Positions 47,713 through 56,284 of a DNA stretch of 64,000 bases are shown here, piece after piece. Both the position numbers and the translations under genes were made by a program. This DNA comes from Chloroflexota bacterium (GTDB lineage Bacteria > Chloroflexota > Anaerolineae > VGOG01). The notes beneath the pieces were generated by a model. That model did not search any database and was not told where the DNA came from. It worked only from the letters and a program-made list of their open reading frames with translations. The first letter of the stretch is position 1. Each line of letters starts with the position of its first letter. The stretch is from assembly GCA_016875995.1 (NCBI GenBank), contig VGOG01000002.1, positions 1-64,000 on the forward strand, written 5' to 3'.

Positions 47713-49050
47713 ATGGATAAGCAGGAGCTTCTGGAGAGGGTCAAAGCCGACGGTGTGAAGTTTGTGAGTCTGCAGTTCACTGACATCCTGGGCACGATCA
47801 AGAATGTCACTATCCCGGCAGGTCGCCTGGAGGAGATCATGGAGAAGGGGGTCTGGTTCGACGGCTCCTCCATCGAGGGCTTTGCCCGCATCTACGAGAG
47901 CGATATGGTTCTGATGCCCGATGTCAACACCTATCGCCTTCTCCCCTGGGAACCCCAGACCAGAAAAGTAGCCCGCATCATCTGCGACGTCCATCGGCCC
48001 GATGGTGAGCCTTTCGAAGGTGACCCTCGTCACATCCTCAAACGGGCCATTGGGGCGGCGATGGACAGGGGCTATCTCTATAACACAGGTCCCGAGTTGG
48101 AGTTCTTCCTGTTCAAGATGGACGCCGAACCCCACATCCGGCCCGTTCCCCACGATGTGGGCAGCTACTTCGATTTCTCGCCTCGGGACCTGGCTTCTCA
48201 GGTGCGGGGGGACATCACCCTGGCCTTGGAAAGCGTGGGGATGGAAGTGGAGATGGAGCATCACGAGGTGGCGACGGGCCAGCACGAGATTGACATTCGC
48301 TATGCCGATGCCCTGACCAGCGCCGATAACGTCATGACCCTGCGCTACACTGTTAAAGCCGTTTCGCAGACCTTCGGTCTGTATGCCACCTTCATGCCCA
48401 AGCCCATCTTCGGCATCAACGGTTCGGGCATGCACACCCATCAGAGCCTGTACAACACGTCCGATGGGGAAAACGCCTTCTTTGACCCCAGCGATAAGTA
48501 CAAGCTCTCCAGGACGGCTTATGCGTTCATGGCCGGCCAGATAGAGCATGCCCGAGCCCTGGCCGCCATCGTAGCTCCTACTGTCAACTCTTACAAGCGC
48601 CTGACACCCGGCTACGAGGCTCCGGTCTACGTCTGCTGGGGGCAGATCAACCGCTCAGCCCTGATCCGCATTCCAAGATACTCGCCTGGCCGCGAGCAGT
48701 CCACTCGCCTGGAGCTACGTTGCCCCGACCCTGGCTGCAACCCTTACCTGGCCTTCGCCGCCATGCTGTGGGCGGGCCTGGATGGCATCGAGCGAGAGCT
48801 AGAACCACCTCCCCCAGTAGAGGAGAACGTATACGATTTCGACGATGCCAGGCTGCGAGAGCTTGACATCGCCACTTTGCCAGGTACTCTGAAAGAGGCG
48901 ATTGATGAACTGGAGAAAGACGAGGTCTTACAACAGGCATTAGGAGAGCACGCCTATCAGGCCTTTGTGCGGGCCAAGAAGGCCGAGTGGGACGAGTACC
49001 GCATCCAGGTGACTGATTGGGAGATCAATCGCTACCTGGAGACGTTATGA
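47713..49050 (+). CDS. glnA: glutamine synthetase type I
   Basis: VWFDGSSIEGFARIYESDMVLMPD; GPELEFFLF; MPKPIFGINGSGMHTHQSL; NSYKRLTPGYEAPVYVCW. Confidence 0.95.
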   Translation: MDKQELLERVKADGVKFVSLQFTDILGTIKNVTIPAGRLEEIMEKGVWFDGSSIEGFARIYESDMVLMPDVNTYRLLPWEPQTRKVARIICDVHRPDGEPFEGDPRHILKRAIGAAMDRGYLYNTGPELEFFLFKMDAEPHIRPVPHDVGSYFDFSPRDLASQVRGDITLALESVGMEVEMEHHEVATGQHEIDIRYADALTSADNVMTLRYTVKAVSQTFGLYATFMPKPIFGINGSGMHTHQSLYNTSDGENAFFDPSDKYKLSRTAYAFMAGQIEHARALAAIVAPTVNSYKRLTPGYEAPVYVCWGQINRSALIRIPRYSPGREQSTRLELRCPDPGCNPYLAFAAMLWAGLDGIERELEPPPPVEENVYDFDDARLRELDIATLPGTLKEAIDELEKDEVLQQALGEHAYQAFVRAKKAEWDEYRIQVTDWEINRYLETL

Positions 49051-49127
49051 GTCAGTGATCAGGGATCAGTAAATCAGGGATCAGGAATCAGCTCCCCCGA
49101 TTCCCTGATCACTGATTACCGATTACC
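49051..49127. repeat. GTGATCAGGGATCAGTAATCAG direct and inverted repeat tract
   Basis: gtcagtgatcagggatcagtaaatcagggatcaggaatcag...ttccctgatcactgattaccgattac; short relative at 11995-12022. Confidence 0.75.
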
Positions 49128-49485
49128 CCTCAACAGAAGGCGGGAGTGTTTCAGTGAATTCCCTGCGCAAATACTGGACAGTGGCCCTGGTGTTTTCCTC
49201 GATGGCCAGAGCCAGGTAGATGGCTTCGCCGAGGGCGTAGATAAGCAAGAAGTAGAAGCCCGCCCCCAGCACGAGCCCCAGGGCGCCGAAGATCCCCCCA
49301 GCGATCCCCATTAGAGGGGTATAGGGTCGTGGAAAAATCCTGGGTGTCCTTAGCACCTGCGTTTCCCCCCAGATGCCAGCAGCCAGAACCCCCAGGGCAG
49401 CCAGGAGGCCGATGACCAGGACGATCCAGGCCAAAACCTTGTAGATAGTGCCGATGAGCCGCAGAACCGTGAACTTTTGCTTCAT
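49123..49485 (-). CDS. small membrane protein, unknown function
   Basis: VLAWIVLVIGLLAALGVLAAGIW, GALGLVLGAGFYFLLIYALGEAIYL. Confidence 0.6.
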   Translation of the reverse strand: MKQKFTVLRLIGTIYKVLAWIVLVIGLLAALGVLAAGIWGETQVLRTPRIFPRPYTPLMGIAGGIFGALGLVLGAGFYFLLIYALGEAIYLALAIEENTRATVQYLRREFTETLPPSVEG

Positions 49486-49582
49486 GGTTTTCTCCTTTCC
49501 TAGTTCCTCGTTGACTTGTTACTCGCGTTGCCTCATTGCTTGGTCAAGTATATCACATAATCCATCCGAAGGCAAGGTTGCT

Positions 49583-49611
49583 TTGACAGCTTTTCTAAAT
49601 CAAGTTATAAT
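49583..49611 (+). promoter_or_regulatory. promoter TTGACA-17-TATAAT for the glycosyltransferase operon
   Basis: -35 49583-49588, -10 49606-49611. Confidence 0.75.
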
Positions 49612-49657
49612 TCAGTTCACCGCCTGACGTTATCCCAACCACCGGAGCGCTCTTGCT

Positions 49658-50347
49658 ATGAATAAACTTCTACTGTCGGTGATCATGCCCGTCTATAACG
49701 AACAAGAAACCCTGGCGGAGATCCTGGCCAGGGTCAGAGCCGTTGACCTGGAGAAGGAGATCGTGGTCGTTGACGATGGCTCCACCGATGGCACGCGGGA
49801 CGTATTGAGAGAAGAGGAGAAAAAGGGTGATCTCAAGGTCTTCTATCACCAGGTCAACAAGGGCAAGGGGGCCGCAGTGCGCACGGGGCTCGAGCACGCC
49901 TCTGGTAGTTTCATCATCATCCAGGACGCCGACCTGGAATACGACCCCTGCGATTACCCCAAACTGCTCCAGCCCATTCTCGAAGGTCAGGCCGAGGTGG
50001 TCTACGGCTCACGCTTCCTGGTGTTCAGGGAGACCATGTTCTTTTTGCAAGCCTTGGGCAACAAGTTTTTGACGCTGCTAACCAATCTCCTCTACGGCAC
50101 CGCCTTGAGCGACATGGAGACCTGCTACAAAGCCTTCAGGGCCGAGGTTATCAAGTCCATCCCTTTGCGTTCGCGCCGCTTTGAGTTTGAACCTGAGATC
50201 ACGGCCAAGCTGCTGAAAAGAGGCTACCGCATCCACGAAGTGCCCATCTCTTACCAGGGGCGGGAATATCACGAGGGCAAGAAGCTGACCTGGCGGGACG
50301 GCGTCACGGCGCTGTGGACGTTGATCAAGTATCGGTTCGTTGATTGA
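49658..50347 (+). CDS. glycosyltransferase family 2 (dolichyl-phosphate mannose synthase-like)
   Basis: LSVIMPVYNEQETLAEILARV; IVVVDDGSTDGTRDVL; IIQDADLEYDP. Confidence 0.92.
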   Translation: MNKLLLSVIMPVYNEQETLAEILARVRAVDLEKEIVVVDDGSTDGTRDVLREEEKKGDLKVFYHQVNKGKGAAVRTGLEHASGSFIIIQDADLEYDPCDYPKLLQPILEGQAEVVYGSRFLVFRETMFFLQALGNKFLTLLTNLLYGTALSDMETCYKAFRAEVIKSIPLRSRRFEFEPEITAKLLKRGYRIHEVPISYQGREYHEGKKLTWRDGVTALWTLIKYRFVD

Positions 50348-50354
50348 TCGTTTC

Positions 50355-51920
50355 ATGAAGGGAGTGATGGTTTGGGTTAGCCGTCGTTGGGCGGTGTTGA
50401 GCCTGGCGTTGCTGGTGCTCGTAGGAGCAGCTTTTCGACTTGCCCCTATCGGCGCGAACCGCTTCCATCAGGATGAGGCCCTTTACAGCTTCTGGGCCCT
50501 GCAAGTAGCCAGCGGGCGCGACCCGATCTTGAACCACTCCCCGGTTGATAAACCCCCCCTTTACATCTATACCCTGGCCCTCTGCTTCAAACTCTTTGGC
50601 CCCTCGGAGGTGGCCGCTCGTCTGCCCGGCGAGGTGGGCAGCGTGGCCAGTATCGCTCTTGTCTACTATTTGGCTTCTCGACTCTACGGACGATCTGTGG
50701 CTTTGCTGGCGGCAGTCCTGATGGCGCTCTCGCCCTTCAATGTCCTCTTTGCTCCCACGGCCTTCACCGATCCGCTGATGGTGGCCTGGATTTTGGCCGC
50801 CCTCTGTTTTGCGGCCAGCGGAAGTTTAGGGTGGTCTGGGCTCATGCTGGGGTTGGCGGCGGCCACCAAGCAGCAGGGCCTTCTCTTTGCGCCTCTGATC
50901 ATCATTATCGGCACCCGTTTCCTCACCTCATCTTTCTTGCTCCCCTGCTCCTCTGCTCCCCTGCACCTCCGCACCTCCACTCTGTTGAGGGAGGGGCTCT
51001 TTTTCACCCTGGGCTTCCTGGCCGTGATGGCTCCCGTGGCCTGGTGGGATTCCCTGCGCTGGCGGTTGCAGCCCAGCTATCTCGAGCAGAGCCTCATCAG
51101 CTACGGCGGCCTGACCCTGGTAGACCCGGCTCAGTTGGTTGAGCGACTTGGAGACTGGGCTGAGATCCTGCACTACATAACCGCCTCACCTGGGCTCAAT
51201 ATCCTGTTGCCGGGTGGCTTGCCTTGCCTCATCCTCTACGATCTCGCCCCCCCTCTTTCCCCCCCAAATTGGGGGGGAGGAAGGGGGGGAGAGCCAGCGA
51301 CTTTCTTCGATGTCGTCTTGTCGACTTTCGTCACTCTTTTCCTGCTGGGCCATTGGGTGTTCAGCTTCAATGTCTGGGATCGCTATCTCCTGGGCCTGGT
51401 TCCTCTTTTGCTGATCCTGCTGGCTAGGGTCTTATGGCTGGCGAGCGGGGCATTGACCCATCTCCTATCGCTTCGACTGCTATCCTTTCGAGCGTTCTTG
51501 GCTGTCGTCTTGTTGGTAGCCACATTAGCCGGGCCAGCCTTGGTTGCGGCGCGGAGCGGATACCCCATCGGTGGAGATCACGGGGCCTACGACGGCATCG
51601 AAGCCGTAGCCGACTATTTCCGAGATCGTGTGCCCGCTGGGTCTATCCTCTATCATCATTGGCTGGGCTGGCATTACTCCTTTTACATGTTCGACTTCCC
51701 CCTGGTTCTCCGCTGGTATCCTTCGCCTGAGGAGCTGGCTGAGGATGCAAGCCAGGTGGATAACGCCTGGCGCTATATCGTCTTCCCCAATGGGAAGTTG
51801 ACCGCAGAGGTAAAGGATGCTCTGGCCGAGGCAGGGTTGACGCTCCGCCGTGTCTATTGGACTTACCGACGTGACGGCAGCATCTCCTTTACTGTTTACC
51901 GCATCGAGGCTCGGAAGTGA
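50355..51920 (+). CDS. GT39/ArnT-like membrane glycosyltransferase
   Basis: RFHQDEALYSFWALQVASGRDPILNHSPVDKPPLYIYTLALCFKLFG; polytopic. Confidence 0.85.
   Translation: MKGVMVWVSRRWAVLSLALLVLVGAAFRLAPIGANRFHQDEALYSFWALQVASGRDPILNHSPVDKPPLYIYTLALCFKLFGPSEVAARLPGEVGSVASIALVYYLASRLYGRSVALLAAVLMALSPFNVLFAPTAFTDPLMVAWILAALCFAASGSLGWSGLMLGLAAATKQQGLLFAPLIIIIGTRFLTSSFLLPCSSAPLHLRTSTLLREGLFFTLGFLAVMAPVAWWDSLRWRLQPSYLEQSLISYGGLTLVDPAQLVERLGDWAEILHYITASPGLNILLPGGLPCLILYDLAPPLSPPNWGGGRGGEPATFFDVVLSTFVTLFLLGHWVFSFNVWDRYLLGLVPLLLILLARVLWLASGALTHLLSLRLLSFRAFLAVVLLVATLAGPALVAARSGYPIGGDHGAYDGIEAVADYFRDRVPAGSILYHHWLGWHYSFYMFDFPLVLRWYPSPEELAEDASQVDNAWRYIVFPNGKLTAEVKDALAEAGLTLRRVYWTYRRDGSISFTVYRIEARK
50936..50978. 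repeat. CTCCTCTGCTCCCCTGC repeat inside the GT39 gene
   Basis: in frame as LLPCSSAPLHLRTST. Confidence 0.75.
51247..51289. repeat. C-run/AAATT/G-run palindrome inside the GT39 gene
   Basis: ccccccctctttcccccccaaattgggggggaggaaggggggg, in frame as PPLSPPNWGGGRGG. Confidence 0.88.
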
Positions 51921-54900
51921 GAGATTTTACGTTTCACGTTTCACGTTTCACGTTTCGAGTTGCTAGAGACCTCTGTGCTTTGGCCACTTTGCTCGCCTTA
52001 ACACTGGCCTTCTTCTGGAAGATCATCTTCACCAATCTCATCCTGGTGGGGTTGGACATCTTCACCTATTTTTATCCCTACAAGGCTTACGCTGCTGAAA
52101 TCATACGCCAGGGCCGCCTGCCCCTGTGGAATCCGTATCTCTTCATGGGCGTGCCGTTTCTGGCCAATGCCCAGACAGCACTTTTTTATCCCCTGAACTT
52201 TCCCCTGTACTGGCTGCCTGTGCCCAGGATGGTGAGCTATTCCATCGTGTTGCACGTCTTCCTGGCCGGCCTTTTTGCTTACCTCTATGCTCGCCTCTCG
52301 CTGGGATTGGGAAGATGGGGGGCCTGGCTGGCGGCAGTGGTTTTCGCCTTCAGCGGTTTCGTCGGTGCCCAGGTGGAGCACGTCAATCAGTTGAACTGCT
52401 CCGTCTGGCTGCCGTTGCTGTTCTTGCTCTTCGATTTGGCTTGTGGAAAACCCTGGCGAGGCATACGCCCCTCCCTCCCAGGGAGGGGCAGGGGGAGGGT
52501 GGATCCCACCCCCACCCCAACCCTCCCCCTGCGAGGGGGAGGGAGTGAACAATCAGAGTGGCGGCATGTTTTGCTGGCCGGCTTGGTGGTGGGACTCCAG
52601 TTCACGGCTGGCCACACGCAGTCGTCGTACATCTCCTTGTTTGCTCTAGGGGTCTACGCAACGATTTTCGATTTTCGATTGGCGATTTCTGAATCGAAAA
52701 TCGGCAATCGGCAATCGAAAATCGGGTTGTTGGTTTACCTCTTGATTGTAATCATCGGCCTGGCTCTGGCGGCGGTGCAGTTGTTGCCGACCCTGGAACT
52801 CTCGCGGCTCTCGGTGCGAAGTGGCGGGTTATCGTACCGTGAGGCGGCCTCTTTCTCTCTCAAGCCGCGCTTGTTGCTCCTTTCCCTGCTGCCGACCTTC
52901 GGCGGCGAGGAGGTCTTCAGCGAGTACGTCGCCTATCTGGGCATCGTTGCTCTGGCCCTGGCCCTGGTCGGCGCCCTGTTCCAGCGACGCCATCCCGCTC
53001 GCCCTTTCCTCGTCTTCCTGACTGCCCTGGGCCTGTTCCTGGGCCTGGGTGGCTACAATCCCGTTTACTTCGTCCTGTACAAGCTGGTGCCAGGCTTTGG
53101 CCTCTTCCGAGCGCCGGCTCGATGGTTGTATCTATACACCTTCGGCGGGGCCATGCTGGCGGGGCTGGGGGCGGAGTTTCTAGGCTATCCCCTGTCTGCC
53201 AAAGCAGAGATGGTCGGTTGGCCCCCCCTCTTTCCCCCCCAATTTGGGGGGGAGGAAGGGGGGAGGCTCTGGCCCTGGGTTCGTCGTCGCCTGCTGATCG
53301 CCGTCGGCATATTAGCCGCCCCCGTGCTTCTCCTCTCCCCTTTCCTTGACTTCCCCACCCGGCCCACGCTCTTGGCTTGGCTGGTGCTGGCTTCACTGGC
53401 CTCGGCCTTGCTGTGGTTGTGCTGCCGGATGCTTCCGTCGGGGGTAGGGACTCCCCCCTCCCTCGAAGGGAGGGGCAGGGGGAGGGTGGATCCGCAATAT
53501 TGCTCAGGGCAGGCTCAGGTGGCACGCCCAGTTTGTTGCCTGGTGATCGCCCTGATCGTCGTCGGGGAACTCTTCGCCGCCAGCCGCGGCCTGGCCTACA
53601 ACCATCCCACCGCCCCGGAAGCTTACTCCTCTCTGCGCACCGCCCCGGCTCACCTCCTGGCTGTTGGGCAGCCAACGGATCGCGTCCTCAGCATCTCAGG
53701 CCTGACTTTCGACCCCGGCGACCTGGGAGAGATACGGCAGATTTTCGAGGATCAACTGACTCCCCACGCCATCTACGACTACGTGGTGGTCACTAAGCTG
53801 AAGGAGATCATGGCTCCCAACCTGCCCCTGGTTTACAAAATACCCAGCGTGGATGGCTACGACGGCGGAGTGCTCCCCCTCAAGCGCTACGTCGAACTAC
53901 AACGCCTGTTTCTGTCCGAGCCTTCGCCCGATGGCCGCTTGCGGGAGCAGTTGAAGGAGATACCATCATCACGGATTCTGAACCTGCTTGGCGTCAGGTA
54001 CATTATCATAGACAAGGTTTATGATATCTGGGTGGATGACGTCTACTACGACCTGAGTCACGAGGCCGTTCTAGGCCCTGGGGTGGCTTCTCAGGTGGAC
54101 GTGACGGAACTGCCGGACTTCGCCGCTACCTCGTTGGGCCTGGTATCCCACCTGGAGGGGGCGCATGATCTGCCCAACGGGGTGCCCGTGGCTCAGGTGA
54201 CGATCACCGACGAGCGGGGAGCGATCCAAGGCCATCTCCTGCGGGCTGGCATCGAGACAGCGGAGGGCGAATATGCTGGGGCTCGGCATGACCAGGCCAG
54301 GGTCTGCCGTCACTGGCCCAGCAACCTTCAGGGAAATGACTACCTGGCTCGCCTGGAGCTTGGCGAGGCCCTGATCCCACGACAGATTCTGATCGAGTAT
54401 CTTGCTCCGGTTGGGCGGCTGCACCTGCGGGGTCTCAGCCTGATTGACGATAGGACAGACACTTTTGTGCCCGTGGTTGTTTCCACCGGGGGGCGCTTGC
54501 GGTTGGTGCACAGCGGCGACGTGAAGATCTACGAGAATCTGGACAGCCTGCCGCGGGCCTTCGTCGTTCATCGAGCGCGAGTCCTGGACGATGAAGCGGC
54601 CATTGCGGCCATGAAAGACCTCTCCTTCCGACCTGAGGAGGAGGTCATCCTGGCGCCGGGCGGGGAGGCAATGAACGGGCAACCAGGTGGAGGCCAGGTA
54701 GAGGTCCTGTCTTATGAGCCAGAGCGCGTCGTGATTTCCGCTAATCTGGCTGCGGAGGGCTATCTGGTCCTGACCGATGCCTATTATCCTGGCTGGCACG
54801 CGCTGACCGACGGTCTGGAGATGCCCATCCATCGGGCGAACCTTCTCTTCCGGGCGTTGTACCTGCCGGCAGGTCAGCATAGAGTAGAATTCATTTATGA

Positions 54901-54994
54901 TCCCCTCTCCTTCAAGCTTGGGACTGCAATCAGCTTGACGGCGCTGTTGGGCCTGGTGGCTGGCATCGCTTGGTGGTCCAGAAGGCGGTTGTAG
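51917..54994 (+). CDS. YfhO-like large membrane protein, 1025 aa
   Basis: WKIIFTNLILVGLDIFTYFYPYKAYAAEIIRQGRLPLWNPYLFMGVPFLANAQTALFYPLN; C-terminal DAYYPGWHALTDG, LFRALYLPAGQHRVEFIYDP. Confidence 0.85.
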   Translation: MRDFTFHVSRFTFRVARDLCALATLLALTLAFFWKIIFTNLILVGLDIFTYFYPYKAYAAEIIRQGRLPLWNPYLFMGVPFLANAQTALFYPLNFPLYWLPVPRMVSYSIVLHVFLAGLFAYLYARLSLGLGRWGAWLAAVVFAFSGFVGAQVEHVNQLNCSVWLPLLFLLFDLACGKPWRGIRPSLPGRGRGRVDPTPTPTLPLRGGGSEQSEWRHVLLAGLVVGLQFTAGHTQSSYISLFALGVYATIFDFRLAISESKIGNRQSKIGLLVYLLIVIIGLALAAVQLLPTLELSRLSVRSGGLSYREAASFSLKPRLLLLSLLPTFGGEEVFSEYVAYLGIVALALALVGALFQRRHPARPFLVFLTALGLFLGLGGYNPVYFVLYKLVPGFGLFRAPARWLYLYTFGGAMLAGLGAEFLGYPLSAKAEMVGWPPLFPPQFGGEEGGRLWPWVRRRLLIAVGILAAPVLLLSPFLDFPTRPTLLAWLVLASLASALLWLCCRMLPSGVGTPPSLEGRGRGRVDPQYCSGQAQVARPVCCLVIALIVVGELFAASRGLAYNHPTAPEAYSSLRTAPAHLLAVGQPTDRVLSISGLTFDPGDLGEIRQIFEDQLTPHAIYDYVVVTKLKEIMAPNLPLVYKIPSVDGYDGGVLPLKRYVELQRLFLSEPSPDGRLREQLKEIPSSRILNLLGVRYIIIDKVYDIWVDDVYYDLSHEAVLGPGVASQVDVTELPDFAATSLGLVSHLEGAHDLPNGVPVAQVTITDERGAIQGHLLRAGIETAEGEYAGARHDQARVCRHWPSNLQGNDYLARLELGEALIPRQILIEYLAPVGRLHLRGLSLIDDRTDTFVPVVVSTGGRLRLVHSGDVKIYENLDSLPRAFVVHRARVLDDEAAIAAMKDLSFRPEEEVILAPGGEAMNGQPGGGQVEVLSYEPERVVISANLAAEGYLVLTDAYYPGWHALTDGLEMPIHRANLLFRALYLPAGQHRVEFIYDPLSFKLGTAISLTALLGLVAGIAWWSRRRL
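51925..51957. repeat. TTTCACGTTTCACG tract at the 5' end of the YfhO-like gene
   Basis: ttttacgtttcacgtttcacgtttcacgtttcg, in frame as FTFHVSRFTFRV. Confidence 0.8.
52468..52545. repeat. CCCTCCC/GGGAGGGGCAGGGGGAGGG element inside the YfhO-like gene
   Basis: gcccctccctcccagggaggggcagggggagggtggatcccacccccaccccaaccctccccctgcgagggggaggg, in frame as PSLPGRGRGRVDPTPTPTLPLRGGG. Confidence 0.85.
52661..52725. repeat. GATTTTCGATTG/CAATCGAAAATC element inside the YfhO-like gene
   Basis: acgattttcgattttcgattggcgatttctgaatcgaaaatcggcaatcggcaatcgaaaatcg, in frame as TIFDFRLAISESKIGNRQSKIG. Confidence 0.85.
53222..53263. repeat. C-run/AATTT/G-run palindrome inside the YfhO-like gene
   Basis: ccccccctctttcccccccaatttgggggggaggaagggggg, in frame as PPLFPPQFGGEEGG. 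Confidence 0.88.
53451..53491. repeat. CCCTCCC/GGGAGGGGCAGGGGGAGGG element, second copy inside the YfhO-like gene
   Basis: ctcccccctccctcgaagggaggggcagggggagggtggat, in frame as PPSLEGRGRGRVDP. Confidence 0.85.
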
Positions 54995-55124
54995 ATTCAC
55001 TGAATGACAATTGAATCCCTATGACACTAAAGTAATTACCACTGGACGAATGAGAAGAGATGGTGTATAATTGTGAGTGATGTGTGGGTTTATGCATAAC
55101 TACATTGAAAAAGGAGGTCTGGTG

Positions 55125-55733
55125 ATGAACACATTTAATCGCGTGGTGGGGGTCTTGCTCCTCTTGGCGACCATAATTGTTATGACCGTGGTGCTGGTCG
55201 TGCCTCGGCCGACGATCAGGGTCGTGCAGCAGTGGCTGTGGAACCTGGATGCGAACCTGGCGCTGATCTCTCCGCCCATCTTGCTGGTAATGGGTGTCGT
55301 CTTGGCCCTATTGGTGGGCGTCATCTGCGCCGTGTTGCTCTGGCTCGAGCTCAGGCGGCGGCGTCCCCGGGCCATCAGGGTGCAGAGCATCAGCGGCGGC
55401 CAGGCGGAGTTGGCCGTGGATTCCGTTGCCAGTCGGTTGGAGCGCAACATCGGCCAGCTCGATGGCGTTGTCTCCGTCAGGCCGAACGTCTGGGGCAGGA
55501 GGGGCGGCATCGAGGTAGAGCTCGACCTGGAGACCAGCCCGGAAGTTAGCGTCCCGACCAAGACCGAGGAGGTCTGCCAGGTGACCAGGGAGGCCATTGA
55601 GGACCAGATGGGGCTGAAGCTGCGCAAGGTCAGGGTCAACATCAAGCATGCCCCCTACCCCGTGGGGCAGCCGATAGTCCCCAAGCCTACCTCCTATCCC
55701 CCAGAGCCGCCGACGGCCTACGAGGAAGTCTAG
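55125..55733 (+). CDS. membrane-anchored Asp23/AmaP-like protein
   Basis: two N-terminal TM segments; C-terminal GIEVELDLETSPEVSVPTKTEEVCQVTREAIEDQMGLKLRKVRVNI. Confidence 0.6.
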   Translation: MNTFNRVVGVLLLLATIIVMTVVLVVPRPTIRVVQQWLWNLDANLALISPPILLVMGVVLALLVGVICAVLLWLELRRRRPRAIRVQSISGGQAELAVDSVASRLERNIGQLDGVVSVRPNVWGRRGGIEVELDLETSPEVSVPTKTEEVCQVTREAIEDQMGLKLRKVRVNIKHAPYPVGQPIVPKPTSYPPEPPTAYEEV

Positions 55734-56258
55734 TTGGAAGTTAAGTCCCTGGTCGAAAGCCTGCTCTTCGTGGCTGATGAGCCAGTGCCCATTGGGCGTT
55801 TGGCAGCCGCCATTGACGTCAATCAGGAGAAGGTTGAGGAGGCGCTACGAGTATTGAGTGAGGAGTACGAGCAGCGGGGGTTGCGTCTCCAGTGCAAAGG
55901 AGGGCAGGTGCAACTGGTCACCGCTCCCGAGGCAGCCCCTCACATCGAGCGCTTCCTCGATTTGGAGCTGAATAGCAGGCTCTCTGCTCCGGCGTTGGAG
56001 ACCCTGGCCATCGTCGCTTACCAGCAGCCTGCCACTCGCGCCCAGATCGAGGCCATACGGGGCGTCAATTGTGACAGTGTGTTGCGCACCCTGGTCAGCA
56101 AGGGCCTGGTCGAGGAGGTGGGGCGCTTGCCCCAGGCTGGCCGCCCCATCATCTACGGCACCACTTTTGAGTTCTTGCAGTACTTTGGCCTGCAGGACCT
56201 GGCCGAGCTGCCGCCGCTGGAGGGGGAGGCAACGGATGGCGAGCGGATGAGCGGATGA
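55734..56258 (+). CDS. scpB: segregation and condensation protein B
   Basis: SLLFVADEPVPIGRLAAAI; ALETLAIVAYQQPATRAQIEAIRGVNCDSVLRTLVSKGLVEEVGR. Confidence 0.92.
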   Translation: MEVKSLVESLLFVADEPVPIGRLAAAIDVNQEKVEEALRVLSEEYEQRGLRLQCKGGQVQLVTAPEAAPHIERFLDLELNSRLSAPALETLAIVAYQQPATRAQIEAIRGVNCDSVLRTLVSKGLVEEVGRLPQAGRPIIYGTTFEFLQYFGLQDLAELPPLEGEATDGERMSG

Positions 56259-56284
56259 GGCGCAAGACCAGGGTCGTTTGTCCA

